A stretch of 64,000 nt of DNA, from assembly GCF_013391765.2 (NCBI RefSeq), contig NZ_JACBGI020000004.1, positions 93,905 through 157,904 of the forward strand. The letters run 5' to 3'. The notes under the pieces were generated by a model that was given only the letters and a program-made list of their open reading frames with translations, ran no database searches and was not told where the DNA came from. Position numbers and translations under genes: made by a program. Origin of the DNA: Thiomicrorhabdus heinhorstiae. Lineage in GTDB: Bacteria > Pseudomonadota > Gammaproteobacteria > Thiomicrospirales > Thiomicrospiraceae. Below, one piece after another: positions 17,128-25,989 of this stretch. Each line of letters begins with the position of its first letter. The first letter of the stretch is position 1.

Positions 17128-20100
17128 TTACTCGTTCTTTGCAAAATATTGCTTGAGAATTTTTCGTGCTGAATCAAACTCAAAATTTTCAATATCGCGA
17201 TCGACTTTTTTGTAATCCGAGAAGCCAAGGTGTTTTTTGAAGTCTTGCTTATGAGTATGCCAGATTTTTAACGCCTGACTGTCATAGCTGATTAGGAATG
17301 GGTCGAGCTCGGAAAAAGGCGGCGGCTCTTTCGACGGTTCTTGGACTTCTTCGGCTGACTGTAGGCCGGTTACATACTGTTTGAGGGCTTTAAAAACATC
17401 CCGATGCGTCGACAGTAAATTTTCGATCGTTTCGTTCAGAAGCGGGGTGTTTGATTGATGTTTATCATCCTTCAGTAATTGTTCGACAGCCTGGGCTTTC
17501 TCCGCTAATTGATCCGCACCAAGGCTTGCTGACACACCTTTGAATGAGTGCACTAAAATCAGAAGTTCTTTTAAGCTTTGCGAAGTCATTGGAGGCTTGC
17601 TCATATCTAGCTCGTCTGCCAGATCGTGGTAGTTTTCCCAATATTCTTCAAGCAATCTATCCAGCAGTTCTCGATTGCCGGCGGTCATTTTTAGAGCGAA
17701 TTTCAGGTTCATCCCTTCTATTTCCGGTAACTTGTCCTGATGTTTTTCGCGAGGTTTTTCCGGGGAGGATGACATCGTTTTCTGAGAAGCAAAGCGCTCG
17801 AGTGTCTGGTAGAGTTTGTCCGGATCGATCGGTTTGTCCAAGTGGCCGTTCAGGCCGAGCGCGTTGGTTTGTTGTTTTTCCTGATCCAAGACATGGGCTG
17901 TCATGGCGAAAATGGGGAAATCGTCATATTCTGGCTTGGTGCGTATTTCCTTCGCAGTTTGGTAACCATCCTTGACCGGCATCTGTAAATCGAGGAATAG
18001 AAGGTCAAAGTAGCGTGGACCTTTTTCATATAACTTATCGAGTGCTTCCTGGCCGTTATTCGCGACAGTGACTTCTACTCCTTGCGATTGCATCAATTCG
18101 AGCGCGATTTGTTGATTAATCTGGTTGTCTTCGGCAAGCAGTACTCGGACCCCGTTCAAATTCATCCTGAGTTGTTTGTCTTCACTCGCGGAGTGTTCCG
18201 GAAGTTTGCCTTGCTGAATGTGCAGAAGAGCTTCGTATAAAGAGCTTGGCAAGATTGGCTTTTCAAGTCGCGAGTTCAGGGCGTATTTCTGGCAGATCTC
18301 GCGGAGGATTTCAGTGCCGTAAGCGCTGATTAATAGAGTTTTCCCGAGTAATTCGGGTCGGTGTTTTGTTAGGTGCTCGAGTAAGATGTCTCCGCTCTCC
18401 TCCGGCATGACGCAGTCCAGCAGTATGAAATCGAAATTACCGGTTTCGAGGATTGCGATTGCTTCACGCACACTACCGGCATTGGAAGTGTGAATGCCAA
18501 ATAGTTGCAGCTGGCTTTTTAGGCTGCTTCTAAGAATTTGCAAGTCATCGACAATTAAAGCGGTTTTATCTCGAAGACCGGAGAAATCAGGGTGGCTTAA
18601 TTGCGGAGCAAGAGGAAGCTGTAAGCTGACGGTAAAACGGCTGCCCTGCTGCGGTGTGCTTTCGACTGTAATTACTCCGCCCATCAAATCGATAATCCGT
18701 TTACAAATGGACAGACCCAGGCCGGTTCCCCCGTACCTTCTGGTGGTAGAGCTATCCGCTTGAGTAAATTCCTGAAACAGATTTCGCAACTGTTGCTGGC
18801 TCATGCCGATACCGGTATCCTCGACGAGGATTTGAATATCCAGATGGTTGCGCTTGGGAAGAGCGTTGACATCCACTCGGATAAATCCCTCTTCCGTGAA
18901 CTTGATCGCGTTTGACAGTAGATTGTTGAGAATCTGTTGCAATCGGTAAGGGTCGCCAAGGACTTGACCACCGTCTCCCAGACTTTCGGTAGGCTGATAG
19001 GTGACCACCAGTTCCAACCCTTTTTTATTTGCGGTTTCGGCCAAAAGCTGCACACTGTCGGCGATGACATGTTCAAGCTGCATGGGGATGTTTTCGATTT
19101 GCAGTTTCCCTGCCTCGATTTTGGAGAAGTCGAGTATGTCGTTTATGACATGCAGTAGAGATTGTCCGGAACGGTGGATTTTATCGATGTAGTCGTGCTG
19201 CTGTTGATTTAGATCCGTACGCAGCGCAAGGTAAGCCATGCCGATAATGGCGTTCATAGGCGTGCGGATTTCATGACTCATGTTGGCGAGAAAGATCGAT
19301 TTGGCCTGTGCGGCATCTTCGGCAAGTTGTTTGGAGTGCAGGGCATCGTCGCGGGCAATTTCAAGTTCATGCATCAGCGTTTTCTGTGACTCATTCTGAT
19401 GAATGCTTGCCATCAAGACGCTGCAAGTCGCTTGAAAAGGTTCTAGGAAATCGATCATTTTGGGGAGATAATCACTTTGACGGTTAGCTATCAGATAGGC
19501 ACCGACAAGGTTTTTCCCCTGGTAGATCGGTACGCCCATATAGCGTTTGATTTCAGTTGTTTTGTACGGGCTATTTTGCTCAATAGGCGTTTGTACGTCA
19601 TTGATGATGATTCCCTTTTGATTTTGAAAAAGTTCGTCGATGAAACTGTCGGACTGGCAAAGAATATCTGAGTTTCGCGCAGATCCGGTTCGGAAACTCT
19701 GAGGCTCAGATTGAGCATCCTGGCAATAGGCGGCACAGATTTTAAGACATCGCTGATTGTCGTCAGAGTAGATAACTTCGCCAATAAAGCCATACCGGCT
19801 TTCACTGATGTCTAAAAGTGCATTTAAAAGGTGTTTCCATACCTCCTGTTGATTTTCCGGGTGAGCCATAAAGGTTTCAATCGCATCTTTGAGCGCGTTG
19901 AGCAGTTTGTTTCGTAGTTCGGTTTGCCTTTTGGCTTCATTACGTTCCGTTAAATCGTTAACCAGAACGATGAACTCTTTCTCACTGCTTCTCTGAATGG
20001 CGCTGACCGTTAACTCAATCGGAAAAACATGGCCGTCACTTTTTTGGCCGTTTAATTCTTTATTATGGTTTAAGCAGTCTTGCAACAGATCGGAAGAATG

Positions 20101-21264
20101 TTTGTCAGGAGAGTGAGTCGGCATCAGCATTTGCAGCGGCTGATTCATAAGTTCTTGCGATGGATAGCCGAAGATGGTCTCCATCGCTTGGTTAACTCGT
20201 TTAATTACTCCTTTGCTGTCCGTCTGCATAATTCCTATCGCGGCTCCTTGCAGGATCGCCTCGTTTTGCCTGAGCGGGAATAAAGCGCGTTTTCGGAACA
20301 AGATAATCAGAAAAATGGATCCGATGAATATGGCCGCCAAGATGGTTTTTTGAATACTGATATAGGTGAACCTGTCACTGGTCAGTTTCTCTGCTTTAGC
20401 CGCAATGAGGGATTGAAGAAACGCCAGTAATTGCCAGTTTTCGTCGAGGAGTTGTTGTTCTGTCGTGGCTGGCTGCGGGTTTTGCGACAATTTTTCGGGG
20501 AACAGTATCGGAAATATGCTTGCATCCATGCTCTTTAAATAAAGCTGACGAATATTTGCCAGCTTTTGCCCCAGTTGCGGAAATTCTTTCATTAAGTCCG
20601 AATCAACATCAAGGTAGTATCCGTTGTGCTGAATGATGAGGTGCAGATTGGCAATTTCATCTTTGAGATTGGCGTGGGGATGCAGCTTATAGTGTTCGCT
20701 CATCTCAAAAAGGCGATCCAGCGGGAGACTCCACTGCAGAAATCGGACGTAAAATTGCGACAGACTGGCCAGATTTTGTTCAGTGAACTGATACAGATGT
20801 TTAATATTGCTGTTTATAAACACGCTTTGCAGTTCGTTTGGCGGATATTCCCATGCGCCGTTGAAAATTTTATCGCAGCTTGAAGTCGCTGAGCAGGCGA
20901 TTAATCCCTGACGAAGTTCCAGCTGATTTTGCCAAGCTTCGTCAAGCCAGAAAATCGGAGATTGATCTTTATTGAAAAAGTGTTTGTAAATAATTTGATC
21001 GACTTGTTTTTGCGATTCGGTCCATTTTCGGTAAAGTTCTTTGCTATGGTCGTAGGAGATTTTGTAGGCGAAGTAGGCTTCGGTCTCGAGGAGTTTGATG
21101 ACGTGCAGCTCGATTTCCGCCTGTTTGATATTCTGCAGGCGTTTTTGATCGGCATCGAACTGGCGGTAGCCGTCGGTCAGCACCCAGATAAAAATCACGC
21201 TTAGCCCGACTAAAAGGAAAGCTACAGCGTAGTTGAGTTGTCGGATGGAGCTGGGTCTGGTCAT
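17128..21264 (-). CDS. Hybrid sensor histidine kinase (TM-PAS-GAF-HisKA-HATPase-REC-REC-HPt)
   Basis: 1378 residues. A transmembrane helix near the N-terminus and a second around 310-325 bracket a periplasmic helical sensor. A PAS domain (QTDSKGVIKRVNQAMETIFG) and a GAF domain follow. Then come HisKA (FLANMSHEIRTPMNAIIGMA), HATPase (GTGLGLSICKRI), two receivers (FILLDCVMPEESG and LLFLDLQMPVKDG) and a C-terminal HPt (LVHSFKGVSASLG with the phospho-His). The full phosphorelay is therefore within one protein. It is preceded by the barrel and phosphate-binding-like genes and followed by the HD-GYP regulator, so a periplasmic ligand signal feeding c-di-GMP breakdown is likely. The ligand is unknown. 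Confidence 0.93.
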   Translation of the reverse strand: MTRPSSIRQLNYAVAFLLVGLSVIFIWVLTDGYRQFDADQKRLQNIKQAEIELHVIKLLETEAYFAYKISYDHSKELYRKWTESQKQVDQIIYKHFFNKDQSPIFWLDEAWQNQLELRQGLIACSATSSCDKIFNGAWEYPPNELQSVFINSNIKHLYQFTEQNLASLSQFYVRFLQWSLPLDRLFEMSEHYKLHPHANLKDEIANLHLIIQHNGYYLDVDSDLMKEFPQLGQKLANIRQLYLKSMDASIFPILFPEKLSQNPQPATTEQQLLDENWQLLAFLQSLIAAKAEKLTSDRFTYISIQKTILAAIFIGSIFLIILFRKRALFPLRQNEAILQGAAIGIMQTDSKGVIKRVNQAMETIFGYPSQELMNQPLQMLMPTHSPDKHSSDLLQDCLNHNKELNGQKSDGHVFPIELTVSAIQRSSEKEFIVLVNDLTERNEAKRQTELRNKLLNALKDAIETFMAHPENQQEVWKHLLNALLDISESRYGFIGEVIYSDDNQRCLKICAAYCQDAQSEPQSFRTGSARNSDILCQSDSFIDELFQNQKGIIINDVQTPIEQNSPYKTTEIKRYMGVPIYQGKNLVGAYLIANRQSDYLPKMIDFLEPFQATCSVLMASIHQNESQKTLMHELEIARDDALHSKQLAEDAAQAKSIFLANMSHEIRTPMNAIIGMAYLALRTDLNQQQHDYIDKIHRSGQSLLHVINDILDFSKIEAGKLQIENIPMQLEHVIADSVQLLAETANKKGLELVVTYQPTESLGDGGQVLGDPYRLQQILNNLLSNAIKFTEEGFIRVDVNALPKRNHLDIQILVEDTGIGMSQQQLRNLFQEFTQADSSTTRRYGGTGLGLSICKRIIDLMGGVITVESTPQQGSRFTVSLQLPLAPQLSHPDFSGLRDKTALIVDDLQILRSSLKSQLQLFGIHTSNAGSVREAIAILETGNFDFILLDCVMPEESGDILLEHLTKHRPELLGKTLLISAYGTEILREICQKYALNSRLEKPILPSSLYEALLHIQQGKLPEHSASEDKQLRMNLNGVRVLLAEDNQINQQIALELMQSQGVEVTVANNGQEALDKLYEKGPRYFDLLFLDLQMPVKDGYQTAKEIRTKPEYDDFPIFAMTAHVLDQEKQQTNALGLNGHLDKPIDPDKLYQTLERFASQKTMSSSPEKPREKHQDKLPEIEGMNLKFALKMTAGNRELLDRLLEEYWENYHDLADELDMSKPPMTSQSLKELLILVHSFKGVSASLGADQLAEKAQAVEQLLKDDKHQSNTPLLNETIENLLSTHRDVFKALKQYVTGLQSAEEVQEPSKEPPPFSELDPFLISYDSQALKIWHTHKQDFKKHLGFSDYKKVDRDIENFEFDSARKILKQYFAKNE

Positions 21265-21281
21265 TTCAAGGCTCTTAACGA

Positions 21282-22463
21282 TTAAAATTGATAGGTGAGT
21301 TGCAGTGCAAAGAGCGCCCAGCTCTCCTGCAAATTACTAAAATCAATTCCTTCGTATGTCGGAATGTCGGCAATTCCTTCATGCCATGAATATTGGCTGG
21401 TTAATAGCCACTGAGGATTAAAGTACCAACGCCCTGCAAGGGTGATGGCGTTACTATCAATGGATGAGTGGTTTTTGTATGGCTTGTAGGCTTCGTACCG
21501 CAGCAAGCCGGTAAGTCTCGGAACCGGTGTCCATTCCGCTTGCAGGAAATATCCTTCGGATTCGATATTAACCTTTCCTGTACCGCTGGAACCCTTAACA
21601 TTTAAACTTCCGTCCGCCTTCATCCATTCTGCTGTGAAGGTGAGGGAACGTAGTTGATACTGAGCGGATAACAGGTGATGTAGTGTCTTCAATTTGGTTG
21701 AGTTGACCGTCCCGGTATAATATTGGCTGCTTAATGGAAAAGGGGTGGAAAAAACTAAATCCGTGTCCCAATTCAACATGCTATAGGCGAAACTCAAGCC
21801 GGGTAGTGAAAATGGGCTCCATTCTACCTTCAAACCTTGCTTATTTAGTTTCTTGAAGTCGCCGCCAGGAATGTCGGCATAGAATTGCTTGTACTCAAGA
21901 CTCTTATCTTCAAGGTCCCTTTGTCCAGCGTAAACATTTACTGCTAAATGACCATGATCGTTGTCCTGCTCAAAATAGAGACTGCCTCCGTCGGTTGATA
22001 GCATCAGGTCACGAAGGTTTTCAAAATAAATTGACGGGAGTAATACGCCAGGGCGAGTGGAAGGTAAATCTCTGGAGTCGTTATAGATGCCGTAAGGTGT
22101 TTTGACTCTGCCTATACGGATGCCGGCAATTTCATTGAGGGTATGGACCGGAGAATAATCGATTAAGGCCAAATCGAAAATCGGCGAACCGTTGCTGACA
22201 TTTCCGTATTGTCTGGAAAGTACTTGAGTCGCAAACCTCAGTTCATGGTTTACTTCCCAGTTAAGGTTCAGTCCCAATTCTCTGAAATTGAAGCTGCCGC
22301 CCTCGTTAAGAGTTGCATTGGTTGCATAGGGGTTATCTGTGCTCTTAAAGTAAGCTTGAGAAACAAAACCCTTTACCGATAGCTCTTCCAAATCTTCATG
22401 CGCTTGCGGAGACGAGCTGATACAAAGTAAGAGGGAAGTGAATAGTATGTTACGTAATTTCAT
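21282..22463 (-). CDS. Outer-membrane beta-barrel (porin-like) protein
   Basis: 393 residues with a signal peptide (ILFTSLLLCISSSPQAH), many alternating-hydrophobicity strands (LGLNLNWEVNHELRFATQVL, LLTSQYSWHEGI) and a C-terminal aromatic residue (LTYQF), all typical of an outer-membrane barrel. It overlaps the upstream phosphate-binding-like gene by 4 bp and is 17 bp from the kinase, so it is in the same operon. It may supply or help detect the ligand of the kinase. No specific porin family is recognised. Confidence 0.75.
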   Translation of the reverse strand: MKLRNILFTSLLLCISSSPQAHEDLEELSVKGFVSQAYFKSTDNPYATNATLNEGGSFNFRELGLNLNWEVNHELRFATQVLSRQYGNVSNGSPIFDLALIDYSPVHTLNEIAGIRIGRVKTPYGIYNDSRDLPSTRPGVLLPSIYFENLRDLMLSTDGGSLYFEQDNDHGHLAVNVYAGQRDLEDKSLEYKQFYADIPGGDFKKLNKQGLKVEWSPFSLPGLSFAYSMLNWDTDLVFSTPFPLSSQYYTGTVNSTKLKTLHHLLSAQYQLRSLTFTAEWMKADGSLNVKGSSGTGKVNIESEGYFLQAEWTPVPRLTGLLRYEAYKPYKNHSSIDSNAITLAGRWYFNPQWLLTSQYSWHEGIADIPTYEGIDFSNLQESWALFALQLTYQF

Positions 22464-22912
22464 TGTTGGGGCCCGCTTATTTGAATGGTTTGCAAGGCAT
22501 GGTCAATATTGACTTTACTTGATAGGTAACCAATGGAACCTGGAGTGTTTTTTAAATTTTCCAGCATTTCGGTTTCGTTTTCCAAAATGATCGGGGGTTT
22601 GCTCTGGCCGCTAAAGGTCAGTCGGTTCCATATTCGGTCCAATTGGTAGATATCGGTTTTTAGTAGTTCTTGTGCGAATGCTTTGTGGAGTGGATTACCG
22701 GTTTCCAATGTGTAGACTGTGATTGGCGTACCGTCCGGCCAGACTTTGGTTTTCATCGTATAGATACGCTTAAGCTGAAGATGTGAAAGTGTAATCTCGG
22801 TAGGCGAATTCAAGTTGCACAGAAGCTGAACGTCGCCGGCCTTTGACGGGGTGCTCATTATTAAGACGCTAATTAATAGCGCAATTTTGAAATAAAGTGT
22901 ATGTTTAGTCAT
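22460..22912 (-). CDS. Small periplasmic phosphate-binding-like (PstS-like) protein
   Basis: 150 residues with a signal peptide (ALLISVLIMSTPSKA). The mature part resembles one lobe of PBP-like phosphate-binding proteins: LKRIYTMKTKVWPDGTPITV, then IWNRLTFSGQSKPP and NTPGSIGYLSS. It is much shorter than a PstS transporter subunit and no pst transporter genes are near. It is the first gene of the four-gene operon with the barrel, hybrid kinase and HD-GYP regulator, so a sensory rather than transport role is inferred. Confidence 0.75.
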   Translation of the reverse strand: MTKHTLYFKIALLISVLIMSTPSKAGDVQLLCNLNSPTEITLSHLQLKRIYTMKTKVWPDGTPITVYTLETGNPLHKAFAQELLKTDIYQLDRIWNRLTFSGQSKPPIILENETEMLENLKNTPGSIGYLSSKVNIDHALQTIQISGPQQ

Positions 22913-23141
22913 TTATCCCAGCGCCATCCGCTAACGTATTATTTAAAGATAGTACGTAATATTTAGTGTATTTACACCTTATCATAGCTCTTTATGGCTG
23001 CTTGAATAAGTTTTTTATGAATGAAATTATTTAGCGAATGAAAAGAAGTTTTTATCATTACTTTGTTTATGGCTTTTCTTCTTATGACAATGAATGCCGT
23101 TAGAATAACGGTCACAATTTTTGCAAGGAAAAAATGATTGT

Positions 23142-23834
23142 ATGAGTGAGTCGGTTTTGGTTACGGCATTAATTGTTGGTTTGCTGGGCGGTGTTCACTG
23201 TTTAGGTATGTGCGGCGGTGTCGTTGGCGCTTTGACATTCGGTTTAAAAGCAGACATCCAAAGAAGTCGTTTCCGCATGCTGAAGTTTCAGCTGGCTTAT
23301 AACTTGGGACGAATCTTGAGTTATGCGTTGATCGGTGCTTTTTTCGGCTTCCTTGGAAGCGGTTTAATGACTTTGGATGGTTTGTTGCCGATACAAGTGA
23401 GTCTCCAGATGTTGGCTGGTTTGCTAATGGTTGCTCTTGGGCTTTATCTTGGTGGCTGGTGGAACGGAATTGTTGTAATTGAGCGTTTCGGACAATCTTT
23501 ATGGGAGAAACTCAAACCGAAAGTACAAAAATACTCGATGGTGGAAAACTATACCCAAGCATGGATTTACGGTTTTCTATGGGGATGGCTGCCGTGCGGA
23601 TTGGTCTATAGCATGCTGATCATGGCAATGAGTTCAGGTGGATTACTGGACGGCGCTTTAATTATGCTGTTTTTTGGTCTGGGAACCTTGCCGAATCTGC
23701 TTCTGATGGGGGTGTTCGCTTTTTACTTTACTCGATTGGCCCGAGCAGTCTGGGTGCGGAGGATCGCAGGTCTGACTGTGGCCTTGTTTGGTTTATGGGA
23801 ATTGTATTCGGCTTTAGCCTTGAGGGTTAATTAA
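23142..23834 (+). CDS. Sulfite exporter TauE/SafE / DsbD-like membrane protein
   Basis: About 230 residues with six predicted membrane helices and the conserved GGVHCLGMCGG near the N-terminus, plus WGWLPCGLVYSML in the fourth helix. The paired Cys motifs mark the cytochrome-c-biogenesis transmembrane (DsbD_2) family. Such proteins are often near cbb3 oxidase assembly genes and linked to copper handling, but none are adjacent here. The start is the ATG at 23142; an upstream TTG at 23121 would only add residues across the AAGGA ribosome site. Confidence 0.85.
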   Translation: MSESVLVTALIVGLLGGVHCLGMCGGVVGALTFGLKADIQRSRFRMLKFQLAYNLGRILSYALIGAFFGFLGSGLMTLDGLLPIQVSLQMLAGLLMVALGLYLGGWWNGIVVIERFGQSLWEKLKPKVQKYSMVENYTQAWIYGFLWGWLPCGLVYSMLIMAMSSGGLLDGALIMLFFGLGTLPNLLLMGVFAFYFTRLARAVWVRRIAGLTVALFGLWELYSALALRVN

Positions 23835-23856
23835 TTCTTAAATTTGAATTTAGGGC

Positions 23857-23889
23857 AATAAAAAAGGCGCTTTTAGCGCCTTTTTTATT
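23857..23889. terminator. Bidirectional rho-independent terminator
   Basis: A perfect GGCGC-TTTTA-GCGCC hairpin is flanked by A6 on the left and T6 on the right. It lies between the TauE/SafE-like gene (plus strand) and tolC (minus strand), which converge here, so it can stop transcription from both sides. Confidence 0.9.
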
Positions 23890-23914
23890 GAATGCTTGAA
23901 TGTAGAGGATTCAA

Positions 23915-25243
23915 TTATTCTTCTTTGTAATCGTTTTCAGCAAGTGCGTAATCTACTTTGATGTTCAAAGCGTTTAGCAATAAGCCCATACCGTTAAGAA
24001 TACGGTATTCAGCGATCAAGTGATCATGCTGGCTTGATACCAAAGCACGCTGTGCGCTGATGTACTCGTCTTCGGTGTTCAATAGATCCAACAGTGAACG
24101 ACGTCCTAAGCTGAATTGTTTGCGGTAACCCTGCAAAGTCGCCAAGGTCAGGTCTTTGTGTTTTTGCATGAATTCAAGCTGGTCGCGGATATATTTTTCA
24201 GCGTTCCAAGCATAATGCATGTTTTCAATGATTTGACGACGTGTTGTGTTTCGAACTTCAGCCGCTTGGTGAACAGAAGCAGCTACTTTGTCCAGGTTAG
24301 CGTCATCTTTGCCGCCGTTGAAAAGGTTGTAACTGACGCGCAACATTGCTTGGAAGTTCTCGCTTTTGCCTTCAATTCCGTTAATGTTTTCATCCCAAGT
24401 TTGTTTCACGTCTACATCGACACGTGGGTAGAAAGCACTTTCGGCAACGTCATACTGATAGCGAACAGTTGCAATGTCGGCATTTGCTGAACGCATTGCA
24501 GGGTGCTCGATCAAAGCAGTGTTAACGGCATCTTCCAGTTTTTCCGGGAATTTGTAGCTGAAGGTTGGTTTGACAAGATCGGAATCAGGCATACGACCTA
24601 GAACACGTTCGAAACGGGCCAGGGTATCGCGATAATTATTACGTTCGGCAATCAAGTTTGAGCTTGCTAGAGAAAGACGTGCTTTAGCCTGGTCGACTTC
24701 GACAGAGTTACCGACACCGGCTTGGTTACGTTGGATAATTTGATCAAGGATGCGCTGATGGGTTTCATGGCTTTGTTGTGCCAGACGTAGAAGCTCTTGT
24801 TCCTTTAGCAGGTTTACATAGGCTTCTACCATGCTTAGAGCAATTTCATTCGCCTTTGCTTGTGCAGAGTAACCTGCAGAATCCAAACGGGCTTGTTGAC
24901 GTGTAATTTCGGATTGCGTTGCAAAACCTTCGAATAAGTTTTGTGAGACCGTTACTGCGGCTTCTTTTCGGGTAAGATCGGTATCAGCCGTTTTAGTGGT
25001 GATTTTTTCTTGACCAATCCCTGCGCCCAAATCGATTTTTGGTAGCCAACCACCTTCAGCGCCGCGCAGATCAGCTTGCACACCTTGATGGGCTTTTACC
25101 TGTTCTCTAAATTCGGGATTATGCAAAATAGCATCTTCAACCGTTGGGACAAGTTCAATAGCATGAGCAGTACCAACACTGAGATTACTCAGGATGAAAG
25201 CGCTGCTTAAGGCCGCAAATAATTTTGGGAAACGTCTGCGCAT
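23915..25243 (-). CDS. TolC-family outer-membrane channel for type I secretion
   Basis: 442 residues with a signal peptide (LSSAFILSNLSVGTAHA). The two-repeat helical layout of TolC/LapE-type proteins is visible: KIDLGAGIGQEKITTK, AAVTVSQNLFEGFATQSEIT, then LRVSYNLFNGGKDDANLDKV in the second half. It forms the outer-membrane exit duct. The HlyD adaptor and ABC transporter of the same locus lie upstream on the same strand, with a LuxR-type regulator gene between them. It ends at a strong terminator. Confidence 0.92.
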   Translation of the reverse strand: MRRRFPKLFAALSSAFILSNLSVGTAHAIELVPTVEDAILHNPEFREQVKAHQGVQADLRGAEGGWLPKIDLGAGIGQEKITTKTADTDLTRKEAAVTVSQNLFEGFATQSEITRQQARLDSAGYSAQAKANEIALSMVEAYVNLLKEQELLRLAQQSHETHQRILDQIIQRNQAGVGNSVEVDQAKARLSLASSNLIAERNNYRDTLARFERVLGRMPDSDLVKPTFSYKFPEKLEDAVNTALIEHPAMRSANADIATVRYQYDVAESAFYPRVDVDVKQTWDENINGIEGKSENFQAMLRVSYNLFNGGKDDANLDKVAASVHQAAEVRNTTRRQIIENMHYAWNAEKYIRDQLEFMQKHKDLTLATLQGYRKQFSLGRRSLLDLLNTEDEYISAQRALVSSQHDHLIAEYRILNGMGLLLNALNIKVDYALAENDYKEE

Positions 25244-25284
25244 AATTAATTTTCTCCAATTACGGTTTCTCTGTAGAAATAATA

Positions 25285-25878
25285 TTACCAGTTTTTTATT
25301 TTTAGGGCTAAGGCCAAACGATCCGATACCTCAAGCTTTTGAAAAATATTATGCAAGTGGGCTTTTACGGTTCGTTCTGTTATGTTCAGTTGCTTAGCAA
25401 TCTGTTTATTACTAAGACTTTCAAGCACGAGCTCAGCGGTCGCCAATTCTCGCACTGTTAATAAGTTTTTCCAATTATCATTCGCTTGCTTTGCCGGCTG
25501 CATGGCGGCAAACATGCTTTGCATCAGGGATTGCCCTAACCAAACATTACCCGATTTGATCGTATCAATGGCCTGTTTGATACGGTCGATTGTCGAATAA
25601 GTATTCAGGTATCCTTTGATCCCTAGTTGGAAGAGCTTTAATCCCTCAGAGTCTGTGGGTGTGTTACTTAGAGCTAATATATCAAAATTTAATTGACATA
25701 GTTTATTAATTTGCTCTATTTGCACTTCCCTGCCAATCTGGATCATTAACAATTGCCCGTTTGCTGCATTATGTCCCAATTCTGCTAATGATTTCAACAC
25801 CTCTGCATCATTGTCACATGCTTGTAACCAATTAGGCAGAGCTTTTTCTTCGTAAGCATAGAGTAGTGTTCGCTTCAT
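25285..25878 (-). CDS. LuxR-family transcriptional regulator with degenerate receiver-like N-terminus
   Basis: 197 residues. The C-terminal 65 residues form a clear LuxR/NarL helix-turn-helix (LTVRELATAELVLESLSNKQ, then IAKQLNITERTVKAHLHNIF). The N-terminal half resembles a receiver fold, but the place of the phospho-acceptor reads LNFDILALSNTP and has no matching acidic pocket, so phosphorylation is doubtful. Its position inside the secretion locus, between tolC and hlyD, suggests local control of adhesin secretion genes. No cognate kinase is adjacent. Confidence 0.85.
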   Translation of the reverse strand: MKRTLLYAYEEKALPNWLQACDNDAEVLKSLAELGHNAANGQLLMIQIGREVQIEQINKLCQLNFDILALSNTPTDSEGLKLFQLGIKGYLNTYSTIDRIKQAIDTIKSGNVWLGQSLMQSMFAAMQPAKQANDNWKNLLTVRELATAELVLESLSNKQIAKQLNITERTVKAHLHNIFQKLEVSDRLALALKIKNW

Positions 25879-25989
25879 TATTCATGACCTTAATCTCAGC
25901 CATCGTGAAACTAGCTGGCTATTTTAACGGATAATGGCCGGATGGATATTTTAAAGACTGATGTGTAATTCAGCTTCCTTTATATTGTA

